From NCBI RefSeq assembly GCF_000739375.1, contig NZ_CP006704.1, forward strand, positions 248,001 to 312,000: a stretch of DNA of 64,000 nucleotides, written 5' to 3'. How positions within the stretch are numbered: the first letter of the stretch is position 1; each line of letters opens with the position of its first letter. The notes below the pieces were generated by a model. It was given only the letters and a program-made list of their open reading frames with translations. It was not told where the DNA came from and did not search any database. Below, in pieces: positions 54,594-62,752 of this stretch. A program made the translations under genes and the position numbers. Origin of the DNA: Comamonas testosteroni TK102 (GTDB taxonomy: Bacteria > Pseudomonadota > Gammaproteobacteria > Burkholderiales > Burkholderiaceae_C).

Positions 54594-55220
54594 TCAGAGA
54601 TGCGGGACGGCGATCTCGCCCAGCAGCACGGCGGCAATCACCAGCATCAGCGTGCCCGACAGGCGCGAGACGGCCAGCGCGGCTGCGGGGCGCGAGCGCA
54701 GCACGCTTTGCGAGCCCCAGCCCACGCCGAAGTAGACCACGGCACAGCTGGCCGCATGGACGGCGCCCAGCACCATGATCTGCGCAAACACCGGCCAGCC
54801 CTCGGCGGGCCGCACAAACTGCGGTAGCAGGGCCAGCAGCAGCAACAGCTGTTTGGGATTGAGGCCGCTGACGCTGGCTCCCTTGACCGTCCAGTGCCAG
54901 CGCGTTCCGGCCTCTGCATCTGCGGCACGGCTGATGGCGGCCGGGCTGCGCCACAGGCCCACGCCCAGCCAGGCCAGATAAAGCGCGCCGGTGGCCGTCA
55001 AGGCGGTCAGCAGGGCCGGGTTGCGTGCGACCAGGGCGCCTACGCCGGCAGCCACCGCCAGCGTGGCCAGCAGCGCGCCGCAGGCCAGGCCCAGCGTGGC
55101 AGGCAGCACCAGCCGCCGGCCGCGCAGACCGGCCGAGATCACATAGGCCCAGTCGGCCCCGGGCGTGAGCACCAGAAGAAAGGAAACGGCCCAGAAGGCG
55201 GTCAAGGCGGCGTAGGACAC
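54594..55220 (-). CDS. LysE-family amino acid exporter
   Basis: 208 residues, six predicted transmembrane segments. Family motif VSFLLVLTPGADWAYVISAG with the TPG signature, LAWLGVGLWR, GLNPKQLLLLLALLPQFV. Exports amino acids or homoserine-type compounds. The start is GTG at 55220, with GAGGGA 6 nt before it. Divergent from an Lrp/AsnC gene 105 nt away, the usual pairing for substrate-induced export. Confidence 0.9.
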   Translation of the reverse strand: MSYAALTAFWAVSFLLVLTPGADWAYVISAGLRGRRLVLPATLGLACGALLATLAVAAGVGALVARNPALLTALTATGALYLAWLGVGLWRSPAAISRAADAEAGTRWHWTVKGASVSGLNPKQLLLLLALLPQFVRPAEGWPVFAQIMVLGAVHAASCAVVYFGVGWGSQSVLRSRPAAALAVSRLSGTLMLVIAAVLLGEIAVPHL

Positions 55221-55325
55221 GAAATTCCCTCGAAAAGCGTTGATACCGAGAGAATATGGAAGAGGAGCGAGAATGTGCTCTCAATATTCGCCGCTGATCG
55301 GTTTGAAATTGGAAGAAACTGCCAC

Positions 55326-55781
55326 GTGAATTCGCTGGATCGAAAAATTCTTGCTGCGCTCGAAAACAATGGCCGCCTCACGGTGACCGAGCTGGCCGAG
55401 CAGGTGGGCCTGAGCCTGTCGCCCTGCCACCGGCGTGTGCGTGCGCTGGAGGAATCGGGCGTGATTCGCGGCTACCGCGCCGAGCTGGACCCTGTGGCAC
55501 TGGGGCTGGATTTTTCGTCGCTGGTCTTTGTCACGCTCAAGGACAGCAAGTCCGTGCCCGCGTTCGAGGACGCGGTGGCCCGGCTCGACAATGTGGTGCA
55601 GGCCCAGCGCCTGTTTGGCGACCCGGACTACCTGCTGCAGGTCGTGGTGCGGGATCTGCCGGCCTATCAGCGGCTCTATGATGAGCACCTGACCCGGCTG
55701 CCCGGCGTGCTGCGCATGACTTCCACGCTGGTCATGAAGCATGTGGTGACCAACAGACCGCTGACCTCCGCGATGGAGTAG
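55326..55781 (+). CDS. Lrp/AsnC-family transcriptional regulator
   Basis: 151 residues from a GTG start with GGAAG upstream. DNA-binding part LDRKILAALENNGRLTVTEL, LSLSPCHRRVRALEESGVI, and RAM effector domain from about 65 (FVTLKDSKSVPAFEDAVA, GDPDYLLQVVVRDLPAYQ). Probably an amino-acid-responsive activator of the divergent LysE gene. A terminator follows. Confidence 0.9.
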   Translation: MNSLDRKILAALENNGRLTVTELAEQVGLSLSPCHRRVRALEESGVIRGYRAELDPVALGLDFSSLVFVTLKDSKSVPAFEDAVARLDNVVQAQRLFGDPDYLLQVVVRDLPAYQRLYDEHLTRLPGVLRMTSTLVMKHVVTNRPLTSAME

Positions 55782-55786
55782 CCATG

Positions 55787-55820
55787 AAAAAGCGCCGGTG
55801 ACTTTCGTCACAGGCGCTTT
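55787..55820 (+). terminator. Terminator after the Lrp gene
   Basis: AAAGCGCC-G-GTGAC-TTTC-GTCAC-A-GGCGCTTT, a 13-bp stem with one internal mismatch, 7 nt after the stop. The T-run is short. Confidence 0.8.
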
Positions 55821-55849
55821 GGGTCAGTCAGATTTGCTATTGATTCAGA

Positions 55850-55925
55850 AGCTAATTGCGCTTTCTTATCAAGGTTTTCAGGTATTTATATATCTGAAAA
55901 CCTTTGAAAGAAAGCGCTAGCAGCT
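55850..55925. repeat. Head-to-head pair of family 2 repeats forming a 32-bp-arm imperfect palindrome
   Basis: Left arm 55850-55881 and right arm 55894-55925 around the 12-nt loop GTATTTATATAT. Paired blocks: AGCT, GCGCTTTCTT and AAGGTTTTCAG with their complements, separated by short unpaired stretches. It lies in the gap between the Lrp and azurin genes (both 3' ends). Confidence 0.85.
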
Positions 55926-55948
55926 ACTAAAAAAATAGAATTTCCGGA

Positions 55949-56404
55949 TCAGGAACCCAGCTTGAGCGAACCCTTCATGAGGGCCGAGTGGCCGGGGAAG
56001 CTGCAGAAGAAGGCGTAGTCCGTGCCAGCCTTGAGCTTGGCCACGTCGATATCGAACTTGGTGGTCTCGCCGCCGCCGATGAGCTTGGAATGCGCCAGCA
56101 CGCGTGCATCGCCGGCCTTCACATAGTCGGCGCCAGCGCCGGCGGCCATGCCGTCGGTGATCACGGGCTGCATATCGGCTGCGGTGCTGACCACGATGTT
56201 GTGGCCCATGGCCGTCTTGGGCATCTTGCCCACATGCTTGAGAGTCACGCTGAACTTCTTGCAGGACTTGGGCACATCGATGCTTTTGACATTGAACTGC
56301 ATGGCGTCGTTGCTCTCGACGACGGCTTCGCAGCCTGCCGCCATGGCGGGTGCGCTCAGGGCACCGGCTGCACACAGGGCCAGGGTCATCAGAATCTTCT
56401 TCAT
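55949..56404 (-). CDS. azu: Azurin
   Basis: 151-residue precursor; a 22-residue signal peptide ([20 protein letters not shown]...) leaves a mature protein whose numbering equals that of Pseudomonas azurin. Type 1 copper ligands His46 (MGHNIV), Cys112, His117 and Met121 in [14 protein letters not shown]; disulphide Cys3-Cys26. A periplasmic one-electron carrier for denitrification enzymes or cytochrome peroxidase. Monocistronic. AAAGGAAT precedes the start. Confidence 0.96.
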   Translation of the reverse strand: MKKILMTLALCAAGALSAPAMAAGCEAVVESNDAMQFNVKSIDVPKSCKKFSVTLKHVGKMPKTAMGHNIVVSTAADMQPVITDGMAAGAGADYVKAGDARVLAHSKLIGGGETTKFDIDVAKLKAGTDYAFFCSFPGHSALMKGSLKLGS

Positions 56405-56596
56405 TGGCTATTCCTTTTCCTAAAAGCGAAACGGGAACCGCTGTGGCCTTGTCGCCCTCCAGGTTCCGCCGTTCATTCTTTCGGAAACCTGCCCAGCCGG
56501 CTCAGTACAACTCATGCTCGCATGGGTTGTACTGTTGCACCTTGCGCTAACTCAATTCGCCGAGCATGCCTGCGCTGCCGGCGTTGCTTGCACGCC

Positions 56597-57412
56597 TCAG
56601 AGCGTCAGGTCATAGCCAATGGTGATGGGCGCGTGGTCCGAGAACTTCTCGCCCTTGTAGATGGACTCGGTGCGTGCCAGGGCCGCGACCGCCGGCGTGG
56701 CCAGGTGGTAGTCCAGTCGCCATCCCACGTTGTTGGCATAGGCCTGGCCCCGGTTGCTCCACCATGTGTAGCAGGCATCCGTGGTGTCGGGCTGGAGCAG
56801 GCGGTAGACGTCCACCAGACCGCCGCTGATCTCGGTCTTGTGCAACAGCTTCGTCATCCAGTCGCGCTCTTCGGGCAGGAAGCCGCTGTTCTTCTGGTTG
56901 CCGCGCCAGTTCTTCAGGTCGGCCTGCTGGTGGGCGATGTTGATGTCGCCACAGAGCACGAAGTCACGCTCGGCCTTGAGGTGCATCAAGTGACTGTGCA
57001 TCTTGGCCAGAAAGCGGAACTTGGCTTCCTGGCGCAGCTCGCCCGAGCTGCCGCTGGGAAAGTAGGCGCTGATGACGGAGAGCTTGCGCGTGGGGGTGTC
57101 GAAGCGGGTTTCGACATAGCGGCCTTCGGCGTCGAACTCGTCGATGTCGAAGCCCACGACCACATCGCTGGGCTCGTGGCGGGTATAGACGCCCACGCCC
57201 GAGTAGCCCTTCTTCTCGGCAAAGTGGAAGTAGCCCTTCATGCCGGCCAACACTTCGAAGCGCCCGGCCATATCCGAAGCCTGGGCCTTGATTTCCTGGA
57301 CACAAATACAATCCGGCGCAGTGGCTTCGATCCAGGCTTCGGCGCCTTTGGTCGTGGCAGAGCGGATACCGTTGAGGTTGAGGCTGGTTAATTTGAACAA
57401 GGATGAATCCAT
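56597..57412 (-). CDS. xthA: Exodeoxyribonuclease III / AP endonuclease
   Basis: 271 residues. Endonuclease/exonuclease/phosphatase fold: LNLNGIRSA (Asn), CICVQEIKAQ (catalytic Glu), ISAYFPSGSS, LCGDINIAHQ (Asp-x-Asn), and the C-terminal SDHAPITIGYDL (Asp-His). Removes abasic sites and digests 3' ends. The start MDSSLFKLTSLNLNG gives a normal length; its ATG shares two bases with the opposing pyrE ATG in CCATGG. Confidence 0.94.
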   Translation of the reverse strand: MDSSLFKLTSLNLNGIRSATTKGAEAWIEATAPDCICVQEIKAQASDMAGRFEVLAGMKGYFHFAEKKGYSGVGVYTRHEPSDVVVGFDIDEFDAEGRYVETRFDTPTRKLSVISAYFPSGSSGELRQEAKFRFLAKMHSHLMHLKAERDFVLCGDINIAHQQADLKNWRGNQKNSGFLPEERDWMTKLLHKTEISGGLVDVYRLLQPDTTDACYTWWSNRGQAYANNVGWRLDYHLATPAVAALARTESIYKGEKFSDHAPITIGYDLTL

Positions 57413-58112
57413 GGTGGTGAGTGAGAAGCCAATGGGCGGTGCAGACCGTCTGGCGCAGGATTTCGTGCAGTTTGCCGTCGATGCGGGCGTGCTGCGTTTT
57501 GGCGAATTCAAGACCAAGGCCGGGCGCATGAGCCCGTACTTCTTCAATGCCGGCCTGTTCGACGATGGGGCCAAGATGGCCCGTCTTTCTGAATTCTATG
57601 CAAAAGCCATTCTGGCCAGCGGCATGGAGTTTGACATGGTCTTCGGCCCTGCCTACAAGGGCATTCCTCTGGCTGCGACGGTGGCGGTGGAGCTGGCGCG
57701 CCAGGGCAAGAACGTGCCCTTTGCCTATAACCGCAAGGAAGCCAAGGATCATGGCGAAGGCGGCACCCTGGTGGGCGCTCCCCTCAAGGGCCGCGTGCTC
57801 ATCATCGACGACGTGATGTCGGCCGGCACGGCTGCGCGTGAGTCGATTGCTATCATCAAGGCTGCCGGTGCCGAGCCGCACGCCGTGGCCATCGCTCTGG
57901 ATCGTCAGGAAATGGCAACAGAGAATGGTCAGGACGTGTCGCACAGCGCTGTGCAATATGTGCGCAACCAGCTGGGCATGCAGGTGTGTGCGATTGCCAA
58001 GCTGGCCGATTTGTTGCTTTATCTCGAGCAGCAAGGCGGCGAGGCCGGCCCCGAGCATCATGAACGCGTGCTGGCCTACCGTCAGCGTTATGGCGTCGAA
58101 GACAAGGAATAA
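57411..58112 (+). CDS. pyrE: Orotate phosphoribosyltransferase
   Basis: 233 residues; converts orotate and PRPP to orotidine monophosphate. LRFGEFKTKAGRMSPYFFNA, GPAYKGIPLAATVAVEL, NRKEAKDHGEGGTLVGAPL and the PRPP loop VLIIDDVMSAGTAARES. AAGGAT is placed 7 nt before the ATG at 57411, supporting that start; the ATG at 57432 is an alternative. The gene probably co-transcribes with the DUF4124 gene 8 nt downstream. Confidence 0.96.
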   Translation: MVVSEKPMGGADRLAQDFVQFAVDAGVLRFGEFKTKAGRMSPYFFNAGLFDDGAKMARLSEFYAKAILASGMEFDMVFGPAYKGIPLAATVAVELARQGKNVPFAYNRKEAKDHGEGGTLVGAPLKGRVLIIDDVMSAGTAARESIAIIKAAGAEPHAVAIALDRQEMATENGQDVSHSAVQYVRNQLGMQVCAIAKLADLLLYLEQQGGEAGPEHHERVLAYRQRYGVEDKE

Positions 58113-58120
58113 ACACGCAA

Positions 58121-58792
58121 ATGAAGCAGGCCTTGCATGCAAAACTCGGTTTGTATGTGGTAGCTACCGTCTGGGCAGGAGTCATGCCGGCTCAAGCCCA
58201 GGCCCCAGCCAATAGCGGCGGTATCTACGCCTGCACGGATGCCAACGGGAGGCGCATCACGGCCGACAGGCCGATTGCCTCCTGTGTCGATCGCGAGCAG
58301 CGTGTGCTCGGCAACACGGGGGTCGAACTGCGCCGCGTGGGCCCGACACTGACCGATCAGGAGCGCAGCGCCCTGGAAGCCAAGCGCCGCCAGGATCAGG
58401 CCGAGCAGCAGCGCCTGCGCGAAGAACGCTCGCGTGACCGCGCCATGCTGGCGCGCTTCCCCAATCAGGGTGTGCATGACGCCGCCAGAGCCGAGGCGAT
58501 TTCCCAGGTCAACGATGTGATCGGCGTGGCCCAGCAGCGCCAGGTCGATCTCAAGGAGCGCCGCCGCAAGCTCAATACCGAGCTGGAGTTCTACCAGAAC
58601 GATCCGAAGAAGGCTCCGGCCAATCTGCGCCGCCAGCTGGACGACAACACGGACTCCCAGGCCGAGCAGCAGCGCTTCATCAAGCAGCAGGAAGAGGAAA
58701 AGCAGCGCATCAGCCAGCGCTTCGATGCCGAGCTGCAGCAGCTGCGCAAGCTATGGGCGGACCAGACACCGACCGCACCACGCGCGCCCTGA
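58121..58792 (+). CDS. DUF4124 domain-containing exported coiled-coil protein
   Basis: 223 residues. Signal peptide MKQALHAKLGLYVVATVWAG to AQA; the DUF4124 start GGIYACTDANGRRITADRPI with a second Cys (SCVDRE); then a long charged helical region rich in E, Q and R (about 85-205; ERRRKLNTELEFYQ, QQEEEKQRISQRFDAEL) predicted as coiled coil. Likely periplasmic. Function unknown; common next to pyrE in this family (recollection). Confidence 0.8.
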   Translation: MKQALHAKLGLYVVATVWAGVMPAQAQAPANSGGIYACTDANGRRITADRPIASCVDREQRVLGNTGVELRRVGPTLTDQERSALEAKRRQDQAEQQRLREERSRDRAMLARFPNQGVHDAARAEAISQVNDVIGVAQQRQVDLKERRRKLNTELEFYQNDPKKAPANLRRQLDDNTDSQAEQQRFIKQQEEEKQRISQRFDAELQQLRKLWADQTPTAPRAP

Positions 58793-58807
58793 GAGCGTGT
58801 CGCGCCT

Positions 58808-59161
58808 TCAGTCTTCGTGACTGTTCTTGTGCATGGCCATGACGCGGCCCAGCAGCAGGGCCGCAATCCAGGCCACTGCGGCGATGATCAATGGCATCTG
58901 TACCAGCAGCGATGCCTGGGCCATGAGCAGCAGGGCATCGGCCTGCCACAGCGCCCCATAACCCTTGAACAATCCATAGGCCAGCCATAGCAGCAGGCCA
59001 GCACTGGCAATGGTGGCCATGTTGCGCATATTGCGGCCGTCACGGCTGCCCGCTGGAACGCGAAGGGCCGAGCGCCAGAGCCAGCCCATGGCAGCCAGCA
59101 CCAGCAGCACGCAGGCCGCAACGGACAGCGGCAACCAGAGGGAAAGAGGAATCAGCGACAT
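58808..59161 (-). CDS. Hypothetical small membrane protein
   Basis: 117 residues with about four hydrophobic segments (LWLPLSVAACVLLVLAAMGW, IASAGLLLWLAYGLFKGYG, LIIAAVAWIAALLLGRVMAM) and a hydrophilic MHKNSHED tail. The start MSLIPLSLWLP is preferred to an upstream start lying inside the neighbouring terminator. No recognised family. Confidence 0.65.
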   Translation of the reverse strand: MSLIPLSLWLPLSVAACVLLVLAAMGWLWRSALRVPAGSRDGRNMRNMATIASAGLLLWLAYGLFKGYGALWQADALLLMAQASLLVQMPLIIAAVAWIAALLLGRVMAMHKNSHED

Positions 59162-59195
59162 GGCGCCGCACTTTAGCCCAGTTGATCCCTGGATG

Positions 59196-59221
59196 AAAAA
59201 GAAAATACCCACCGGGGTGGG
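59196..59221 (-). terminator. Terminator after the 72-residue ORF
   Basis: CCCACC-GG-GGTGGG stem followed on the minus strand by TATTTTCTTTTT, 27 nt past the stop. Confidence 0.8.
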
Positions 59222-59247
59222 CATGCATGAAGGGGCTTGTCAGCGGC

Positions 59248-59466
59248 TCAGTTTGCGCGCCAGACCAGATAGTGGCCCGGCACGGACTGGATGCCCAGCA
59301 CGGTTGCGTGGTGGGCGAGCAGCTCTTCGAAGGTCTTGGTGACCTCGCTGCTGGCGGTGCTCCCCTCGTACTCCGTGGCCACCTGTGTCGCGGTAAAGGA
59401 ATTGGCGCCAAAGCTTTGCACGATGTTGCGCAGCTTGTCGAGGTTGGGGGTGAACACGGCGTCCAT
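59248..59466 (-). CDS. Hypothetical small protein (72 residues)
   Basis: MDAVFTPNLDKLRNIVQSFG start with AAAAGGAG 7 nt upstream. Soluble, mixed helical, ending GHYLVWRAN; no signal peptide, no known motif. Strong ribosome site plus its own terminator argue for a real gene. Confidence 0.75.
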   Translation of the reverse strand: MDAVFTPNLDKLRNIVQSFGANSFTATQVATEYEGSTASSEVTKTFEELLAHHATVLGIQSVPGHYLVWRAN

Positions 59467-59555
59467 GGCAGCAACTCCTTTTCGGGCAATCAAACCAGTA
59501 CTGCCCATAGTTTATCCAGCAGGACAGGTCAGGCAAGAGGGCTTTGCCCCCAGGG

Positions 59556-60686
59556 TTATTGATTGATGGATAGCAGGGTGCGGATCACGTCGGAGCGCGT
59601 GATGACGCCGACCAGGGTCTTGCCTCGCAGCACGGCAATGAACTGCACGCTATGCGATGCCAGCTCGTGCAGCAGATCGCCCATGGGAGTGTCTTCCTGC
59701 ACGCTCATCTCGGGCGCGCGCATCAGCTCCTGGGCCACGGATTGCACCTTGGATGGCCGGCTGCGCAGGCGTTGCCAGAGATTTTGCTGCTGGCGTGAGC
59801 GATGGTCCTGCCAGAGCCAGTCGAACAGGTCGGCACGCAGCACACGGCCGATCAGCTCGCCCTGGGCATCGACCACGGGCAGACTTTTGACCAGATGACG
59901 GTGAAACAGCTCGGCTACTTCCTCGAGCGGAGTCTGCGGGCCCACGGTCAGCAGCTTGGCGGACATGACGGTGCCGCAGTTCACGCTGGACAGGCGGCGC
60001 TTGATGGCCTCTTCCTCGGCGGCGGCCAGCAGCTCGCCCAGATCCTCGGGGGTCAGGTTGTAGCTTTGTTCAAAGCGTTGCAGCAGCTGCTCCAGATCCT
60101 GCTCGCTCAGCGCCAGACGCGTGGTGGGGCGCCGGGTTTTGGCCACCTGGGGCGGCTGGTGCAGATAAGGGCGGCCGCAGGCGCGATGGTAGAGCACGCC
60201 GACGGCGGCAAGAACGCCCGAGAGCACGGCCATGGGTACCAGCAGATGCCAGCCCAGCGGCGCCATCTGGGTCGCAGCCAGTACTGTCAGCAAGGCCACG
60301 GCACCTCCCGGCGGGTGCAGGGCACGCAGCAGCAGCATCAGGGCGATGGCGCCCGCCACCGCCAGCGCAGCCAGCGAGGTCTGGGACAGCATGGGGAACG
60401 CCCACAGCAGCAGCAGGGTGTAGAGCGCGGGCACGGTGTTGCCGACCACACAGTTCCAGGGCTGGGCCAGCGGGCTGCTGGGCACGGCGAACACCAGCAC
60501 GGCCGTGGCGCCCAGCGGTGCGAACAGGAACAGGGTGTTGGGAAAGAAATGCTCGACCAGTCCCACCAGGATGCCGGCCAGTGCCAGACCCAGGCCGGCA
60601 CCGATGCTGGCGCGTACCAGCTCTTTCCAAGAAGGGCGCGAGGCCACCGGCCCCAGGCGTTGCCACATTGTTTGCATGACGGACAT
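59556..60686 (-). CDS. HPP-family membrane protein with tandem CBS domains
   Basis: 376 residues. N-terminal HPP domain: about four membrane segments with FLFAPLGATAVLVFAVPSSP, ALHPPGGAVALLTVL (HPPGGA signature). C-terminal pair of CBS domains: VMSAKLLTVGPQTPLEEVAE to LFDWLW, and ELMRAPEMSVQEDTPMGDLL to VIRTLLSINQ, which probably bind adenine nucleotides. HPP proteins have been linked to nitrite transport in chloroplasts and cyanobacteria; here the role is unknown. Confidence 0.9.
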   Translation of the reverse strand: MSVMQTMWQRLGPVASRPSWKELVRASIGAGLGLALAGILVGLVEHFFPNTLFLFAPLGATAVLVFAVPSSPLAQPWNCVVGNTVPALYTLLLLWAFPMLSQTSLAALAVAGAIALMLLLRALHPPGGAVALLTVLAATQMAPLGWHLLVPMAVLSGVLAAVGVLYHRACGRPYLHQPPQVAKTRRPTTRLALSEQDLEQLLQRFEQSYNLTPEDLGELLAAAEEEAIKRRLSSVNCGTVMSAKLLTVGPQTPLEEVAELFHRHLVKSLPVVDAQGELIGRVLRADLFDWLWQDHRSRQQQNLWQRLRSRPSKVQSVAQELMRAPEMSVQEDTPMGDLLHELASHSVQFIAVLRGKTLVGVITRSDVIRTLLSINQ

Positions 60687-60762
60687 ATAGGCTATGGCTG
60701 CTGGGTTGCAGAATGGACAGCTGCACCCGCAATGTTGTATTTGCTAATGCGGCAATTCTGTC

Positions 60763-60794
60763 AAAAAAAGCTCCACAGGGTGGGCTGTGGAGCT
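60763..60794 (-). terminator. Terminator after the nitroreductase gene
   Basis: AGCTCCACAG-ggtggg-CTGTGGAGCT (60769-60794) followed on the minus strand by seven T. Confidence 0.92.
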
Positions 60795-60814
60795 TTGGCA
60801 GCGGGGCTGGCGCT

Positions 60815-61378
60815 TCAGGCTGGCACGGCACCGGCGCTCAGCACTTCGACCAGCGGTTTGCGGCTGGACGGCAGCTCGCGTTCGCGCAGGTCGTCGGGCA
60901 GGGTGGCTGCATCGGCGCGGCGGCCCACGGCAATCACGCATTCGGGCACCAGATGCTCGGGCAGCTTCAGCACCTTGCGGGCTTCGTCCGCCGAGAAGCC
61001 GCCCATGGCATGTGTAGCCAGACCCATGGCATGGGCCTGCAGCGCCAGGTAGCCCCAGGCACAGCCCGCATCGAAGCTGTGCTTGGCGGCCGAGGCCTGC
61101 TTGTCCGACAGCAGCACGATCAGCGCGCCGCCATTCAGACACCAGCGGCGGTTGGCTTCGTTGGGGATCTGCGAGAACGCCTGCCAGTTCGCGTCGTCAC
61201 GCAGGGCATAGGCAAAGTGCCAGGGTTGCCTGTTGCTGGCCGAAGGCGCCCAGCGGGCGGCTTCCACCAGTTGCTCGATCTGGGCGGCGCTCAATGCTTC
61301 GGGCACAAAGGCGCGCGGCGACATGCGCTCTATGAATTGCGTGTGAACGGGGACGGTGCTGGTACGGGTGGTGCTCAT
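60815..61378 (-). CDS. Nitroreductase family protein
   Basis: 187 residues, compact FMN-dependent flavoprotein. RMSPRAFVPEALSAAQIEQL, WAPSASNRQPWHFAYAL (FMN phosphate contact) and AMGLATHAMGGFSADEAR. Reduces nitro, quinone or similar groups with NAD(P)H; true substrate unknown. Downstream of a putative membrane-protein gene with its own terminator between. Confidence 0.9.
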   Translation of the reverse strand: MSTTRTSTVPVHTQFIERMSPRAFVPEALSAAQIEQLVEAARWAPSASNRQPWHFAYALRDDANWQAFSQIPNEANRRWCLNGGALIVLLSDKQASAAKHSFDAGCAWGYLALQAHAMGLATHAMGGFSADEARKVLKLPEHLVPECVIAVGRRADAATLPDDLRERELPSSRKPLVEVLSAGAVPA

Positions 61379-61389
61379 GGTGATCTCTC

Positions 61390-61466
61390 AAAAGAAACGG
61401 GCCCGTCTGCGGTGCAGAGGCGGGCCCGAAACGATAGCGCAAGCTTCGGCTCCTGTTCAGGAGCCG
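61390..61466 (-). terminator. Tandem hairpins terminating the Ala-rich membrane-protein gene
   Basis: First, CGGCTCCTG-tt-CAGGAGCCG (61447-61466), 6 nt past the stop; then a CGGGCCCG-based stem (61398-61428, bulge of GG) followed on the minus strand by TTTCTTTT. The second looks like the true terminator. Confidence 0.78.
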
Positions 61467-61471
61467 GGAGA

Positions 61472-62518
61472 TCAGGACTTTTGATCCGGTTGCGTGCCGA
61501 TGCCGCGCAGATGGCGTTCCATGCGGAACATCACCAGTGCCATCATCACCATCACCAGGCAGGAAATCAGCAGCGTGGCAAACGCCGTGTCCATGCCCAG
61601 AAACTCCCACTTTTCCTCATCGGGGTTGTCGCCGCGCAGCTTGGCGGCCGTGCGGTCGAACGACAGCGTGTAGTTGGTCAGCAAGGTGTTGACGATCTGC
61701 GGGGCGGACTGCTGCTGCAGCTTCTTGGCCAGGCTCTCGTTGCCCAGCACCTTCTCCAGGGCCGTGGGCAGTCCCTTGAGATAGGCCGCATAAGAGCCTT
61801 CGCCATGCTCCATCTCGGCCGCCTGGGCGCGGTCGTTGATCTCGGAGGCCAGGTTCACCGGGTCCATCAGCATTGCGTCTTCGCCCGAAGCCTCGGCCGC
61901 GGCGGCCATCGCTGCATCGGCTGCCGCGTCTGCCGCGTCTGCGGCGGCGCGGGCCATGCGGTCCTCGCGGGTCAGCGAGATGCGGCGAGCCGTCCAGGCC
62001 GCGTCGACTTCGGCAGCGGCTGCGTCGGCGGCATCCTTGTCGCAGCAGGAGTTCTCACGCGCTTCGCGCATCTTGATCTGGCGGCTGACATCGTCGGCCG
62101 AGGGCAGGGCATCGCCCTTGAGCAGTGGGTGGATAGGATCCAGGCCCTGGCTGTTGCTTTCGGCTTCCACGCGCTTGCGCGCTGCCGTGTCCCTGTAGAT
62201 GAAGCCGCGCAGCAGGCCGTCGGCCTTGCGGAAGTCGGGACGCAGTGCCGGGTCGGCCAGGCGTTTTTCGATGGGCACGGCATTGCCGAGGCCGCTCAGG
62301 TCGCGGCCGGTCTCCTCTTCCATGTACTTGAGGTCGTAGGGCGCATCCTTCCAGTTCAGCGCCGTCGCGCCGGTCGTGACGCCTTCGGTCTTCTTGGGCT
62401 TGTAGTGGTCCCAGATCCAGTGGCCCATGCCAAACAGCACAAAGATGGAGAAGGCCAGCAGGACAAGACGCAGAACCTGAATCAGCAAATCTTCTGCGCG
62501 GCGCAAGAGGGTCAGCAT
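61472..62518 (-). CDS. Hypothetical membrane protein with Ala/Asp-rich region
   Basis: 348 residues. N-terminal membrane anchor (LVLLAFSIFVLFGMGHWIWD) and a second hydrophobic segment near the C-terminus (FATLLISCLVMVMMALVMF), with a large soluble portion between. The middle contains an Ala/Asp run (RAAADAADAAADAAMAAAAE) and CC near NSCCDKDA. AAGGA lies 9 nt before the ATG at 62518; an earlier ATG (62563) is possible. Divergent from serA. No family recognised. Confidence 0.7.
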   Translation of the reverse strand: MLTLLRRAEDLLIQVLRLVLLAFSIFVLFGMGHWIWDHYKPKKTEGVTTGATALNWKDAPYDLKYMEEETGRDLSGLGNAVPIEKRLADPALRPDFRKADGLLRGFIYRDTAARKRVEAESNSQGLDPIHPLLKGDALPSADDVSRQIKMREARENSCCDKDAADAAAAEVDAAWTARRISLTREDRMARAAADAADAAADAAMAAAAEASGEDAMLMDPVNLASEINDRAQAAEMEHGEGSYAAYLKGLPTALEKVLGNESLAKKLQQQSAPQIVNTLLTNYTLSFDRTAAKLRGDNPDEEKWEFLGMDTAFATLLISCLVMVMMALVMFRMERHLRGIGTQPDQKS

Positions 62519-62752
62519 AGGCAACAAATCCTTGGAAAAAGCTTGAATGGTCTGCACTTTCAACTATGAAATTGGAAGCGCATGAATGATCGCGATTGTA
62601 GGAAACGAATCGGAAAGTCGTAATTTGTTACAGCCGGCGCGGTGGGCCTATCCCGGCTGTCTGCAGCCTGCGGGCCTGGGGCGATGCACCCAGATGCTGT
62701 AACGGAATTACGAAACCGCTGTAATGGAGTTTTGATGGATCGAGGCTGGATC

